A stretch of DNA of 22,910 nucleotides from IMG/VR virus record IMGVR_UViG_3300020581_000032, positions 1-22,910 of that record; one strand, written 5' to 3'. This document shows, in pieces, positions 8,066 to 16,552 of the stretch. Within the stretch, counting starts at the first letter, position 1. Each line of letters opens with the position of its first letter. The notes below the pieces were generated by a model. It searched no databases. It saw only the letters and a list, made by a program, of their open reading frames with translations, and was not told the DNA's origin. Source of the stretch: a virus. Made by a program: the position numbers and the translations under genes.

Positions 8066-9259
8066 TCATGTGATGTTGACGCATCCTGAAACTACCTTAC
8101 CCGCACCAGAAACAACAATGGCAGTACTGGCCCAGCACCCAGTTACAGCCGTTGGGGAAGTTCCGGCCGAGAATGTAGTGCTTCCAACTTCGCAAGCGCT
8201 GAACATGCTGCCTTTTGCGCTGGTAATCACTATAGGATGGCTAAATACGCAACCTACAAACGTTGTGAAGGCGGTCAGAGTTCCGCCTCCATCATTAATG
8301 GTAACTGAATTTGGTGTTCCGGCCCCAGAATAAGACAAATCACACATGGTAAGATTATTTTCTTGCCCTTTACCGGCGACAACAGGAGTACTCTGAAAAA
8401 ATAGAGCCACAGGGGATGCTAGTTCGTTATCTAGCTTGCATCGTAGATACCAATTAGCACCATGAGAAAATACGTTAAATGAGTTTCCAGTAGCTGTGAC
8501 ATTTTCAAATAAACAATCAGTGGCAAATATATTAATTGCTGCAACTCCGCCCAAAACAGAGCAATCTCTCATTGTCATTGCTACTGTGGTAGAGTCTATT
8601 TCTAGGACGTTAGAAGTTGGCGTTGCAAATGAATTATATAAAAATATATCTTGTGTTGTGCAGTTACCAGCCGTAACGCATGATAAAACTGTAGTGTCTA
8701 TATTGCATTGTATCAAAGAACCTTGAGAAGCAACCCCCTGCAAGATAACTGTCCCGGTGAGATTAAGCGTTGTGTCTATTAAATATGTTTGACCTGGGAA
8801 AAATACTGTACCTCCGTTTATGCCTCCTATGTAATTAATTGCCCCCTGAATCGCCGCGTGGCACTCTCCAGAGCAATCTCCGAACATCTGCGGAGTAACT
8901 GTTGTTAGAGCGAGCCCCCACCACTGACCGTCAGCGGACTGGAATCCACCAGCCGAAGCACCCCCAACTTTCTTGTAGAGTGCCGCGCCATAATCTCCGA
9001 CTGCCGCACGTCCGGCGGTCATAACAAAACTAACAGTCGAGGCTATCGTTGCCGCCGCCGCTGCTGTCTGTGTGGAGAATATCCCCTGTAGTGGTATGCC
9101 GCTATCTTTTAGAAGCTTTCCGGTATTATCGGCAAATGTCGGTATATCTCCAGCCACAGAAGACCCTGGCCCGAAGACATCGCCCTTTACTGGAATCAAT
9201 CCGAACTGGTTTATAACCTTGGCGATCCAGTATGGATTCGGTCGTCCAGTCTGCATCAT
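8066..9259 (-). CDS. Tailspike-like protein with right-handed beta-helix (pectate-lyase fold)
   Basis: A 397-aa protein whose ATG overlaps the preceding stop (ATGA). Residues 1-55 are a virion-attachment module with the common phage pattern VKGDVFGPGSSVAGDIP, then FADNTGKLLKDSG. From about residue 125 (MFGDCSGECHAAIQGAINYI) the sequence switches to a beta-helix typical of pectate-lyase superfamily tailspikes: an AIQxAI helix cap, GGTVFFPGQTYLI, then short strand repeats. About a dozen cysteines are spaced along the rungs (DCSV, TDCLF, MCDL, GCVF, SACEV, GCWA, SGCVN). Such spikes bind and often cleave surface polysaccharide; no catalytic pair can be assigned by eye. No signal peptide is present, unlike three other adhesins in the window. 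Confidence 0.85.
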   Translation of the reverse strand: MMQTGRPNPYWIAKVINQFGLIPVKGDVFGPGSSVAGDIPTFADNTGKLLKDSGIPLQGIFSTQTAAAAATIASTVSFVMTAGRAAVGDYGAALYKKVGGASAGGFQSADGQWWGLALTTVTPQMFGDCSGECHAAIQGAINYIGGINGGTVFFPGQTYLIDTTLNLTGTVILQGVASQGSLIQCNIDTTVLSCVTAGNCTTQDIFLYNSFATPTSNVLEIDSTTVAMTMRDCSVLGGVAAINIFATDCLFENVTATGNSFNVFSHGANWYLRCKLDNELASPVALFFQSTPVVAGKGQENNLTMCDLSYSGAGTPNSVTINDGGGTLTAFTTFVGCVFSHPIVITSAKGSMFSACEVGSTTFSAGTSPTAVTGCWASTAIVVSGAGKVVSGCVNIT

Positions 9260-9696
9260 TGTGTGGACGTAATAATCGTGAGTGGATTATTCGCTCCAGA
9301 CTGGGCTATGCCATTCCATGCCACAGAAACTGCACCAGTCAACGTCAAGTAATCTCCAGGCAATATAAGAAAGGACCCGCCTCTAGTGGAGAATGATGCA
9401 ACGGTCGGACTCTGGCAGATCAGAAGTTCGACCGTATTGCTTGGATTGTGGAAGACTATGTAAGTTCTTGCCGAGTCTGCGGCTATGACCTGTATCGATG
9501 ATGTTGTGAGATTATTGACTGCCGTAACGGTTCCTATAGTAAACGACCCGTCACGCTGGCCAACGGCCACCCACGAACTAAGTTGTTGTACGACCCCCCT
9601 TAGCTGAGTAACAACGTCTTGAGCACCAGCACCAGGAGGGTTGCTGTACTGGTTTGCTGGAGTGCTTCCAGGAATGGCGTTGGTTGAGTCGGTCAT
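9256..9696 (-). CDS. Small beta-rich virion protein
   Basis: A 146-aa protein from an ATG at 9696 that overlaps the stop of the gp10-like gene (ATGA), and it ends in an ATGA overlap with the tailspike. Residues 1-60 include a helix (DVVTQLRGVVQQLSSWVAVG); residues 70-146 form a small beta-sandwich of a kind frequent in phage tails: ADSARTYIVFHNPSN, then GGSFLILPGDYLTLTG and VSVAWNGIAQSG. Family members often sit near the tail tip or on fibre bases, possibly as adaptors for spikes. Its position directly before the tailspike fits a role in attaching it, but this is inference. Confidence 0.75.
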   Translation of the reverse strand: MTDSTNAIPGSTPANQYSNPPGAGAQDVVTQLRGVVQQLSSWVAVGQRDGSFTIGTVTAVNNLTTSSIQVIAADSARTYIVFHNPSNTVELLICQSPTVASFSTRGGSFLILPGDYLTLTGAVSVAWNGIAQSGANNPLTIITSTQ

Positions 9697-11744
9697 CGCC
9701 TACCACACGGTGCAAACCGAAATTTGATAGAGCCGAGTCGGTAAAAACTTCCGATATCATTCGTTGAAATAGTCACGCTCATGAATCTTGCACGGAATCT
9801 CAGGGGTATAAATTCTGTCGCAGAATTCACCGTGTATGGACCATATGTTATGACCGCGTCTCCTTGATAGTTTGTGACGTTGAAAGATATCTGAATTTGC
9901 GCATTTTGAGAGCCAGCAAAGGTTCCGTATTTGAAATCAGGTATAGCCTGATCTACAAATGAGAAGTCTTCGCCTTCTTGGAGATAGAAGAATCCAGTCG
10001 TAAAACTCGAAACCAGCGGCTGACCATCCGCGTCAGGCGTCGTCTCCTGGAGGTAGATTACCCCCGCTGGAGACGCCGCAATCGGCATTCCCAGAGCGGA
10101 CTGGTCGATCCAGGCGGACCTTGCGAGAGGTCCGTAGTCCCACGGAGCCCCAGGCTCGCTGATGTTGAGCTTCACGTATGAGTCGCATTCACCGCTCACG
10201 CTCGCCGCACTGGGATATTCCCAGCCGGCCTCGTTAAACGGCGTATTCGGCATTGCGCGGATATTCTGGAGGAAATTCGTGTTCAGATTCTGGAAAACTA
10301 CATCCCAGACCGGACACGGAATGACCGAAACTCCATTACCGTTGTAAACATAGAAATTTGTGGTCCCCATCCAAAACACACTGCCGCGAAGCTGCTGCGC
10401 CGCGTGTGCTGAAACAAGACCGGCGCCAGCACCGATTTTCGTAAACCCATACACATTTGGAAGACCAACGTAGTTCATCGCCCACAAATCTAAGTCTGTC
10501 CATATCAAATTCACATTCGAGACTGCCGTCCCTCCCATGATCTGTGATCCAATCGGGATCGTGAAGTTACCGGCTTGAGTCTCAGAGGTTGCGGCCCACT
10601 GGAAGAAATTTGATACATCAGACCACTGCACAAGCATCGGCTGCTTCTGGTATCCAATGCCCTGATGAATAGACGACCCCCAAGCTATAAGTATTTGTTG
10701 CGACATTGAAACGAAAATGCCGTTATTAAATATAGGACCAGTGCTTATAATAGTGGAGTTCTGGACTCCTCCTGTTGGGCCCCAATAATAAATACCACCT
10801 CCGCGTGGACAAGATAAGAGGATTTCACCCCAATTGTCCTGCGTCCAGTCTGTTGCAGTAATCGGTGTTCCGGTTTGGCTGGTTGGAGTAATTCCAGTTC
10901 CATAACCACCAGTACCGTATGTCCCGAGACCATATCCGGCCCCAACAGGAGGCGGAGCAAGACTAATGTAATACAGCAATTCAATTGTACCAAAATTCAT
11001 TTGGTGCGTATTCGTAGCGGTCGCCTGGGTAGCCGCAGAAATAGTGAAGAAAGCAGACGGTATCGTTGGGTCTATGCTGACGACAGTATATGCCCCTAGA
11101 ATCGTAATTCCGTTAAATGTAGTCGCAACGTCAAAAACAACGATGCTTCCAACGGATTGACCGTGGTTCTGGAATGCAACAGATACTACAGAACTTCCAC
11201 TGGTAAATGTGAATATCGGCAGTGCAGATGTTGTAGTGGTAGATGTTGCGTTTTTAGGTGCCGTTATCTGATATGAATTAATACCTGTGACTGTTGTAAT
11301 CTGATAGAGACCATCAAGGATTAAGCCACCAACAGATATTGGTGTATTAAAGAACACAGAGTCTGCGACGGTGACATTTGAAATATTATTATCAGTTATA
11401 CTGACAACTGGACTGTTGATTGTGGTTGAGAAATTCGTCCCGCCTGATGCGAAATCAGAGGTAAATATCTGCGGAGTGATGCTGTGTATCAGATTGCTTG
11501 TTATGACAACAAGTGAGGTAGTAGTCCCAATCGAGAGATGACCTAGAGAATTCAAATCCTCCCAGGCATGAAGGTCTCTCGGGACGCCTCCCACTGGAAA
11601 CTGGTAGTATTTTTTGTACCCCCCGTATTTCTGGACCAGACCGTCTCGAAACCGGATCAGAGAGCTACTTGAGTACCCCGCTCGCAAAAGTGTCGGAGTT
11701 CGCTCAGCGTTTACTCCCGGAGTAAGCGTAACGCTACCGAACAT
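9693..11744 (-). CDS. P22 gp10-like packaged DNA stabilization / tail hub protein
   Basis: A 683-aa protein with a TAATG overlap at its start. The N-terminus follows the gp10-type pattern: LTPGVNAERTPTLLRAGY, an RFRDGLVQKYGGY segment, then PRDLHAWEDLNSLGHLSIGT. Residues about 100-245 hold two successive beta repeats (VTVADSVFFNTPISVGG and SVGSIVVFDVATTFNG) absent from the shorter P22 protein, explaining the greater length. The remaining half has motifs of a beta-propeller hub: TDWTQDNWGEILLSCPRGG, QILIAWGS, VQWSDVSNFFQW, WTDLDLWAMNYVGLP. In P22, gp10 binds below the portal and adaptor, seals DNA in the capsid and anchors the tail. Here it lies two genes downstream of an adaptor candidate, consistent with neck and tail-nozzle assembly. 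I am fairly sure of the family, less so of one-to-one equivalence. Confidence 0.8.
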   Translation of the reverse strand: MFGSVTLTPGVNAERTPTLLRAGYSSSSLIRFRDGLVQKYGGYKKYYQFPVGGVPRDLHAWEDLNSLGHLSIGTTTSLVVITSNLIHSITPQIFTSDFASGGTNFSTTINSPVVSITDNNISNVTVADSVFFNTPISVGGLILDGLYQITTVTGINSYQITAPKNATSTTTTSALPIFTFTSGSSVVSVAFQNHGQSVGSIVVFDVATTFNGITILGAYTVVSIDPTIPSAFFTISAATQATATNTHQMNFGTIELLYYISLAPPPVGAGYGLGTYGTGGYGTGITPTSQTGTPITATDWTQDNWGEILLSCPRGGGIYYWGPTGGVQNSTIISTGPIFNNGIFVSMSQQILIAWGSSIHQGIGYQKQPMLVQWSDVSNFFQWAATSETQAGNFTIPIGSQIMGGTAVSNVNLIWTDLDLWAMNYVGLPNVYGFTKIGAGAGLVSAHAAQQLRGSVFWMGTTNFYVYNGNGVSVIPCPVWDVVFQNLNTNFLQNIRAMPNTPFNEAGWEYPSAASVSGECDSYVKLNISEPGAPWDYGPLARSAWIDQSALGMPIAASPAGVIYLQETTPDADGQPLVSSFTTGFFYLQEGEDFSFVDQAIPDFKYGTFAGSQNAQIQISFNVTNYQGDAVITYGPYTVNSATEFIPLRFRARFMSVTISTNDIGSFYRLGSIKFRFAPCGRR

Positions 11745-12712
11745 TAGGCGGCCCTGATTAGCGTAAGACCACCAATATACCCAGGAGGAACAGTCGGGAC
11801 TACAGATGGGGATGCATTGCCAACTTGATGTGTATGCTGGGCACTTTCAGTTCCTGTTATAGATGTTAATCCAACCGGAAGTCCTGGCGATCCAAATTGG
11901 AGAGTCGTGCTTGTGCTCGTGGCACTGTGCAAAAAACTGTCATTTGTACCAGGAACGTGCGTATGTGTTGCACTTTCTACGCCAGTAGATTGAAGTGGCA
12001 TCTGACTGGCTGTAAGCGTTGTGGTTTCCGCCGATCCGGCAGAAAAAATAGTATTCCCGTTGATGATATTAACGAGACGAGCAGTTCCTTGATTCAATGT
12101 TGCCCTAAATCTACCCCTAGCATCCGGTAGAGTTGTTCCGCCAAGCAACGCAGCGAGAGCCGGATAGGTCACGCCTGAAAACGCAGACCCGTCACAATTC
12201 AGATATGGGGGGACCGACTGATTTGCGATCCACGATGGAACCGTAGATGTTGCAAGGTCCATATATGAGCCAACGTGATCCAGGTTGACGTATTTAATAT
12301 CCGTACCGTCGCAATAAGCATGGAATATTTCTCCAGGAGGCGCATTGACGTATTTACCAGCACTTATGGACTGTATTGCGATAAAGGCTGACCCAGAAGT
12401 CGTGCATTGGTTATCGAATATCCAAAAACCTGGACGCGGGAGGAATACCGTGCAGTTACCACTCAATGAGCCAGTGAGTTTGATGACGGCGCTCTGAGAT
12501 GCGTATGGTCCGGCCCAAGATGATCCTGAATTTGGTGGCGTGGTTAACGTAACAGACGATCCACCAAGGCCGGTGAGACTGATGGTAAATACATTCCCAG
12601 CAAGGCTGTCATTAGCTAGGAAATTAGCATTTAGGACTACGCCCCACGTTCCAGAATTTGAACCAGTGGTTTGGTCGTAAAAACCGACTGTAGGTGACTG
12701 TGGATCGGCCAT
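11744..12712 (-). CDS. Tail collar-domain fibre protein
   Basis: A 322-aa protein starting 7 bases after the preceding stop and ending in a TAATG overlap with the gp10-like gene. The N-terminal half is a beta-rich fibre base (TWGVVLNANFLANDSLAG onward). At about residues 163-211 lies the phage tail-collar domain: WIANQSVPPYLNCDGSAF, TYPALAALLGG, then LPDARGRFRATLNQG. The C-terminal tip contains two HxH motifs, ESATHTHVPG and ESAQHTHQVG; in long tail fibres of T4 and lambda such motifs coordinate iron in a trimeric needle. It is likely a trimeric short fibre contacting the host surface. Its location between the adaptor and the hub gene is compatible with a fibre attached at the neck or tail. 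Confidence 0.85.
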   Translation of the reverse strand: MADPQSPTVGFYDQTTGSNSGTWGVVLNANFLANDSLAGNVFTISLTGLGGSSVTLTTPPNSGSSWAGPYASQSAVIKLTGSLSGNCTVFLPRPGFWIFDNQCTTSGSAFIAIQSISAGKYVNAPPGEIFHAYCDGTDIKYVNLDHVGSYMDLATSTVPSWIANQSVPPYLNCDGSAFSGVTYPALAALLGGTTLPDARGRFRATLNQGTARLVNIINGNTIFSAGSAETTTLTASQMPLQSTGVESATHTHVPGTNDSFLHSATSTSTTLQFGSPGLPVGLTSITGTESAQHTHQVGNASPSVVPTVPPGYIGGLTLIRAA

Positions 12713-12719
12713 TTACTTT

Positions 12720-13406
12720 TTACGTCCTTGGTGGTGTGCTTATTGACGATGGATTTTTGCTAGTCCAGCCTTGCGCTGCATACTTCTTTCTATTTTCTTC
12801 AGTATTTGCCGAGGTGAACTCTCTCTGATAATGCGACTCCCATGAGGCTGGCATTTGTGGATCGTCGGTGGCAGCGCCAAAGTTCTTCATAAAGCCGCTG
12901 GCGAATACCATTGATGCGCTAATGAAAAGATCGACAAGATATAGCGAAATATATGTAGTGGAATTACTAGCGCTTAGAGGTGCCGGTCTTATTGTCCCAG
13001 TCACCTCGACTTTATACGCAGCATCTGGAAATGGAGCTACCAGTATTTGCTGATCGGTAAGCATTGCGTAGTATTGCGGCAGTGCTGGTGTTCCACCCCC
13101 CCAAACTGCATCCATCCATTCCTGCGAGACCGGCACAAGCTGATTTGCCGTCGTATTCGTTCCGGCCGGCGTATACACACTTATGCTTGAGGTTACGACA
13201 AAATGCTGCGGAAGAACAAACAGCCGACTATTCGGAGTTAGAACTCCTGTTTCATCTCTTGTAACTGTAGTCAGGAGGTCTAATTCTCTGTATATTCTCT
13301 GCTCCGCATCGTTGATGATGGACGGCAGAATCTGCACAAAGTTCACGTCTGTCGTTGTCGTCGGTATCAAGTTCGCTATCGTGGCAACATAATCTGTGTA
13401 GTTCAT
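12720..13406 (-). CDS. Head-to-tail adaptor-like protein (P22 gp4 / T7 gp11 type)
   Basis: A 228-aa protein whose ATG directly follows the upstream TAA. It starts with the pattern MNYTDYVATIANLIPT, then an adaptor-like helix (IINDAEQRIYRELDLL), followed by beta-strands with LPQHFVVTSSISVY, QEWMDAVW, and a PQYYAMLTDQQILVAP segment, and a C-terminal helix (WESHYQREFTSANTEENRKK). This arrangement of an N-terminal helix AEQRIYRE, an aromatic-rich beta core and a C-terminal helix is that of the ring-forming adaptors that dock under the portal in podoviruses. It sits two genes before the gp10-like gene, with the collar fibre between. Confidence 0.75.
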   Translation of the reverse strand: MNYTDYVATIANLIPTTTTDVNFVQILPSIINDAEQRIYRELDLLTTVTRDETGVLTPNSRLFVLPQHFVVTSSISVYTPAGTNTTANQLVPVSQEWMDAVWGGGTPALPQYYAMLTDQQILVAPFPDAAYKVEVTGTIRPAPLSASNSTTYISLYLVDLFISASMVFASGFMKNFGAATDDPQMPASWESHYQREFTSANTEENRKKYAAQGWTSKNPSSISTPPRT

Positions 13407-15683
13407 TTACATTTCATATGCCGTACAACTTACATTGGCGACTATTGCAGTCCCGGCAGTAACCGCCGCGAGCCGCAGATCGAACCAATATGCCGTGCCG
13501 GGAGAAAGCCCGGTCGCGACCCCGATATTGGCAAAAGAGACCGTTTGATTTGCCGCTGCCGCCGTCATGTTGGTGCCACCCAAACCCGTTCCAGTCGAAG
13601 CCGCTTGGTTTACAGGTGCGGTACCGGTTCCATAGAATAGGCTGTTGAGGGCACCATCTCCGCTCGTATCATTGGCCATGCCGCCCTGAATTTCCAGGTA
13701 GACACGTGAACTATAGAGTGGCGTAATAGCGCAGGAACTACCTAATCCCATCATCACGCCAGCACCGGTTGCTGTCGTGCCTGTTGGATTTGATGGCGCC
13801 CCTACCATCGTGGCACCGCCGGTCGAGAGCATCGTCACGGAGGCGTTCGGGAACGTGAAGGTGCGGCCAGTCGCCGGCAGCGCCATGGTTGATGCCCCCG
13901 CGCCTGTCGTTGTTAGATTTGCACCCAGCGTGAGCGTGCTTGATCCGTTGTTAACTCCCGTTCCTCCTACGCTCGCCGTCACAATGCCGGAATTAATTTC
14001 CGATCCTGCAATTGATTTGTTGGTCAGTGTGTCCGTGGTAGCGCGCCCCACCAAGGTATCGGTTCCCGCCGGCAATGTGAGTATACCGGCCGCGGTCGCC
14101 CCCGGCGTAAGCGTTGTGGCGCCGCTCGTGGTATTAGCCAGGATGATCTGACCGATGGTCGAGGCCGCCTGCCCTAATGTAAGAGCGCCGGCTGAGATAT
14201 TGGCATTTGTGTTGCCGCTTACCGTATTGGTGCTTGCGGCGTAGTAAGTCAATTGCCCCGCAGTACCAGAGTTTACCGTTCCTCCACCGGCCGCATTGGC
14301 CCAGGAGGCGACACCAGAACCGTCAGTTGTGAGGACTTGACCTCCAGACCCTCCGCTTGTCGGCAGCGTAAGCGTCCACGTCCCGGCGGCGGCGGCCGGC
14401 TGAACGGTCACAGCACCGCTTGTGTTTCCAGCAAACGCCAAAACTCCCTTAGTCGCGCCAGATACGCCCAAAGTGGGAGTGGCCGTGAAGGCCGGGCCAG
14501 ACCCAGCCAAGACCTGACCAGCGGCTCCCGCAACCGTGATATTACCGGTAGCGGTCGTAATTGCCAGTGGAGCACTCGCTGTAACCACAGGAGTCCCGCT
14601 TGCTGTTCCGAAGGTAATCGTAGGAGTTCCAGCGGCAGCTTGTGGTGTAAGAGTTACCGACCCCGAAGTATTCCCCTCCAAGACCACTTGCCCGATTGTG
14701 GTGCTCGCCACGCCCAATGTGAGGGCTCCAGCGCTCATATTGGCGTTTGCGTTACCACCCACAACGTTCGTGGATCCAGGATAATACGCGATCTGCCCAG
14801 CGGTTCCAGTGTTAACCGTTCCAGAGCCACTGATGACATTGCACCCGAAGGCGTGCGTAGAGGTGTTATAGGTAAGGGCATTCGCCGCTGTAGAGCACGA
14901 AAGAAGTGGTACTGCACCTGGAGCGGCCGACCCACCAGTAGCGTTTGCGAGCACGTTATCGGCAGCGATAGAGGCAAGAGATAGGGTACCTGTCGTCGTG
15001 ATAGGGCCACCAGTAAGCCCTGTTCCGCTTGCTACGCTCGTGACTGTGCCGGTAGATGTCAGAGTGTTACACCCAAATCCAGTGTTTGTCGTCCAGATCA
15101 GCGCATTTGACCCACCACTACAGGACGGCATAGACATGGCCGTTGGGACAGATGACCCGGAAGTATTATTTCCAATCACAGTATTAGCGGCGATAGCCGG
15201 GAAATCACCGATTACGATCCCCCTGAAGGCTGGAGTAGTCGCCCCTCCTGAAGTAGGACCAGCCCAGAATGTATTGGCGCTCTCGTTTGCTGATGTAAAG
15301 GTAAGTGTCCCTCCAGATGTAACCGGCGACCCAGACACCGTGAATATCGGCGGGGCGGCGAGAGCCACAGACGTTACTGTCCCGGTGCCAGAAACGGTGA
15401 GCCACGCCGGAACCCCAGAGGAATTCTCGGACAGAATCTGCGTTCCGCTTGAGTTTCCGGGCAGACTCGTCCAGCCAGAGCCAGACCTGTAGATTATCGT
15501 TCCAGAATTTGTCCCATACAGGAAATCGAACAGCTTACTTACCGTTGACCCGGTTGGGACATTTGTAGAGCCGGTCGGATTCGCGCAAATCTGTCCTGTC
15601 GTGAATTGTCCCGTGCAGGCAGCAAATGCCGAGGCCGGGGCAAGTGACAGAATTGCGGCAAAGACAAGAGACCCGATCTTCAT
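13407..15683 (-). CDS. Repetitive tail fibre with N-terminal signal peptide
   Basis: I start at ATG 15683, which shares one base with the upstream stop (TAATG), giving 758 aa. A TTG five codons upstream would overlap that gene by 16 bases and spoil the signal peptide. Residues 1-22 (MKIGSLVFAAILSLAPASAFA) have a basic n-region, hydrophobic core and an AxA-type cleavage site, then ACTGQFTTGQIC. The body consists of fibre modules: GTGTVTSVA twice, TGLTGGPITTTGTLSL, an internal duplication (residues 287-350 and 467-530), and TDTLVGRATTDTLTNKS. The last 110 residues form a globular tip (SSRVYLEIQGGMAND, GDGALNSLFYGTGTAPVNQA, GTAYWFDLRLA) common to phage fibres. There are eight Cys. A trimeric adhesin is likely; the Sec signal is unusual for a virion protein assembled in the cytoplasm. 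Confidence 0.85.
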   Translation of the reverse strand: MKIGSLVFAAILSLAPASAFAACTGQFTTGQICANPTGSTNVPTGSTVSKLFDFLYGTNSGTIIYRSGSGWTSLPGNSSGTQILSENSSGVPAWLTVSGTGTVTSVALAAPPIFTVSGSPVTSGGTLTFTSANESANTFWAGPTSGGATTPAFRGIVIGDFPAIAANTVIGNNTSGSSVPTAMSMPSCSGGSNALIWTTNTGFGCNTLTSTGTVTSVASGTGLTGGPITTTGTLSLASIAADNVLANATGGSAAPGAVPLLSCSTAANALTYNTSTHAFGCNVISGSGTVNTGTAGQIAYYPGSTNVVGGNANANMSAGALTLGVASTTIGQVVLEGNTSGSVTLTPQAAAGTPTITFGTASGTPVVTASAPLAITTATGNITVAGAAGQVLAGSGPAFTATPTLGVSGATKGVLAFAGNTSGAVTVQPAAAAGTWTLTLPTSGGSGGQVLTTDGSGVASWANAAGGGTVNSGTAGQLTYYAASTNTVSGNTNANISAGALTLGQAASTIGQIILANTTSGATTLTPGATAAGILTLPAGTDTLVGRATTDTLTNKSIAGSEINSGIVTASVGGTGVNNGSSTLTLGANLTTTGAGASTMALPATGRTFTFPNASVTMLSTGGATMVGAPSNPTGTTATGAGVMMGLGSSCAITPLYSSRVYLEIQGGMANDTSGDGALNSLFYGTGTAPVNQAASTGTGLGGTNMTAAAANQTVSFANIGVATGLSPGTAYWFDLRLAAVTAGTAIVANVSCTAYEM
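14094..14285 (-). repeat. Fibre module duplication, downstream copy
   Basis: It encodes fibre residues 467-530 (GTVNSGTAGQLTYYAAST onward) and is a diverged direct repeat of 14634-14825. Shared anchors are GTVN(S/T)GTAGQ, N(T/A)NANxSAGALTLG and STIGQ, followed by a Thr-rich strand segment. The two copies differ at many codons, so the duplication is old compared with the 36-bp repeat at the left end. Confidence 0.85.
14634..14825 (-). repeat. Fibre module duplication, upstream copy
   Basis: It encodes fibre residues 287-350 (GTVNTGTAGQIAYYPGST onward), the partner of 14094-14285. The two are separated by about 350 bases that encode a related but less regular module (GVLAFAGNTSGAVTVQP). Confidence 0.85.
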
Positions 15684-16162
15684 TATGTTTGGTACCAACT
15701 CGCTCCAGTTACAGGGAATGGATTTATCGTCACCCAGCCATATGCGTTGTCTATAACGATGCTTGATTGGCCATCCACAAGTTGACCGCCCGTGAATGTG
15801 ATCGTTATTTGATTCGTCCCATTACCAGCATCACCTTTGCCGTCTTTAATGATCACTGGGAACGGGTACGCCATCGCACTCGCAAGAGGAACCACTATCG
15901 AAGTCGGAGAACCTATCGTCTTGTCTACGATGATCCTCGTGTCGGTCGATAGCATGTTATATGTCGAACCAGAAGTGATAAGCGTAGTCTCAAGAAACGG
16001 GAATGCGGCAAAGAACGATGCAAGAACAGCCGTAGAAACCTGATATGTATTCCCGAGCGCAGCGGTACCAGGAGACACAATCTCCATAACCTCGCCGCCA
16101 TTTAAGGCTATATTCAGAATATTCTGACTAGTAATTCGTCCATCCAGAGGGATTGCTGCCAT
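15683..16162 (-). CDS. Small beta-rich structural protein
   Basis: A 159-aa protein starting at an ATG that directly follows the TGA of the upstream gene. It contains NTYQVSTAVLASFFA, then STYNMLSTDTRIIVDK and SIVVPLAS, followed by VIIKDGKGDAGNGTNQITI, LVDGQSSIVIDNAYGWVTI and a terminal ASWYQT. This IKDxxGDA..NxITI..DG pattern is common in phage tail appendage proteins and suggests a compact beta-sandwich or beta-helix cap. It lies between the Cys-motif protein and the signal-peptide fibre and shares its stop with the fibre's start, so it may be the virion-proximal partner of that fibre; this is inference. Confidence 0.78.
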   Translation of the reverse strand: MAAIPLDGRITSQNILNIALNGGEVMEIVSPGTAALGNTYQVSTAVLASFFAAFPFLETTLITSGSTYNMLSTDTRIIVDKTIGSPTSIVVPLASAMAYPFPVIIKDGKGDAGNGTNQITITFTGGQLVDGQSSIVIDNAYGWVTINPFPVTGASWYQT

Positions 16163-16552
16163 TCACGAACTCGTTTCGTATTGTAGAGCGCGAGCAGTCT
16201 CGCCGTCCTGCGTGCACCGGATCATCTGAGGTCCAGCCGCCCATGGCGGTCCTTTTGGATCGGCAAATTGTGTAATCCTAATGGTTTGCTCCTCGTATGC
16301 AAAGTTAGGTGTCCTAGCATTAAGGACTGGCATGGGATCTGGTGGCAGGATAATGGTGCGAAATTGCTCATTCGGCACATCTAGACAATTAACCCCCGTG
16401 CAAACCAAAAGACCTGTATTGTATAATTTTGTACCGGCCCACTCCATCTGCCATTGCAAATCTTGTAACTGGAACCAAAATCCGCAGCGCGAGCACTCAC
16501 CAAATGCACGAGGATCGTTAGGATCAACTTTCGCTCTGCCGTGAGGTCTCAT
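16163..16552 (-). CDS. Conserved phage HGRA protein with paired Cys motifs
   Basis: I start at ATG 16552, which overlaps the endonuclease stop as ATGA and gives the typical N-terminus MRPHGRAKVDPNDPRAFG (129 aa); a start 11 codons earlier would run into the endonuclease. The protein then shows CSRCGFWFQLQDLQWQ, EWAGTKLYNTGLLVC, CLDVPNEQFRTIILPPDP. A CxxC and a CxxxxC resemble a zinc ribbon or knuckle. The pattern HGRA...CxxCG...LxWQxxW...VC..C.D.P..Q.R.I.LPPDP is a recurrent conserved phage hypothetical found beside neck genes. I know of no established function. A structural neck component or assembly factor is plausible from its place between adaptor candidates. Confidence 0.85.
   Translation of the reverse strand: MRPHGRAKVDPNDPRAFGECSRCGFWFQLQDLQWQMEWAGTKLYNTGLLVCTGVNCLDVPNEQFRTIILPPDPMPVLNARTPNFAYEEQTIRITQFADPKGPPWAAGPQMIRCTQDGETARALQYETSS

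Noticed and set aside
14253-14984. 243-codon open frame on the plus strand
   Set aside because: It lies wholly opposite the repetitive fibre gene, has an Arg/Ser/Gly-rich composition of antisense origin, and no matching ribosome binding site or partner genes exist on that strand.
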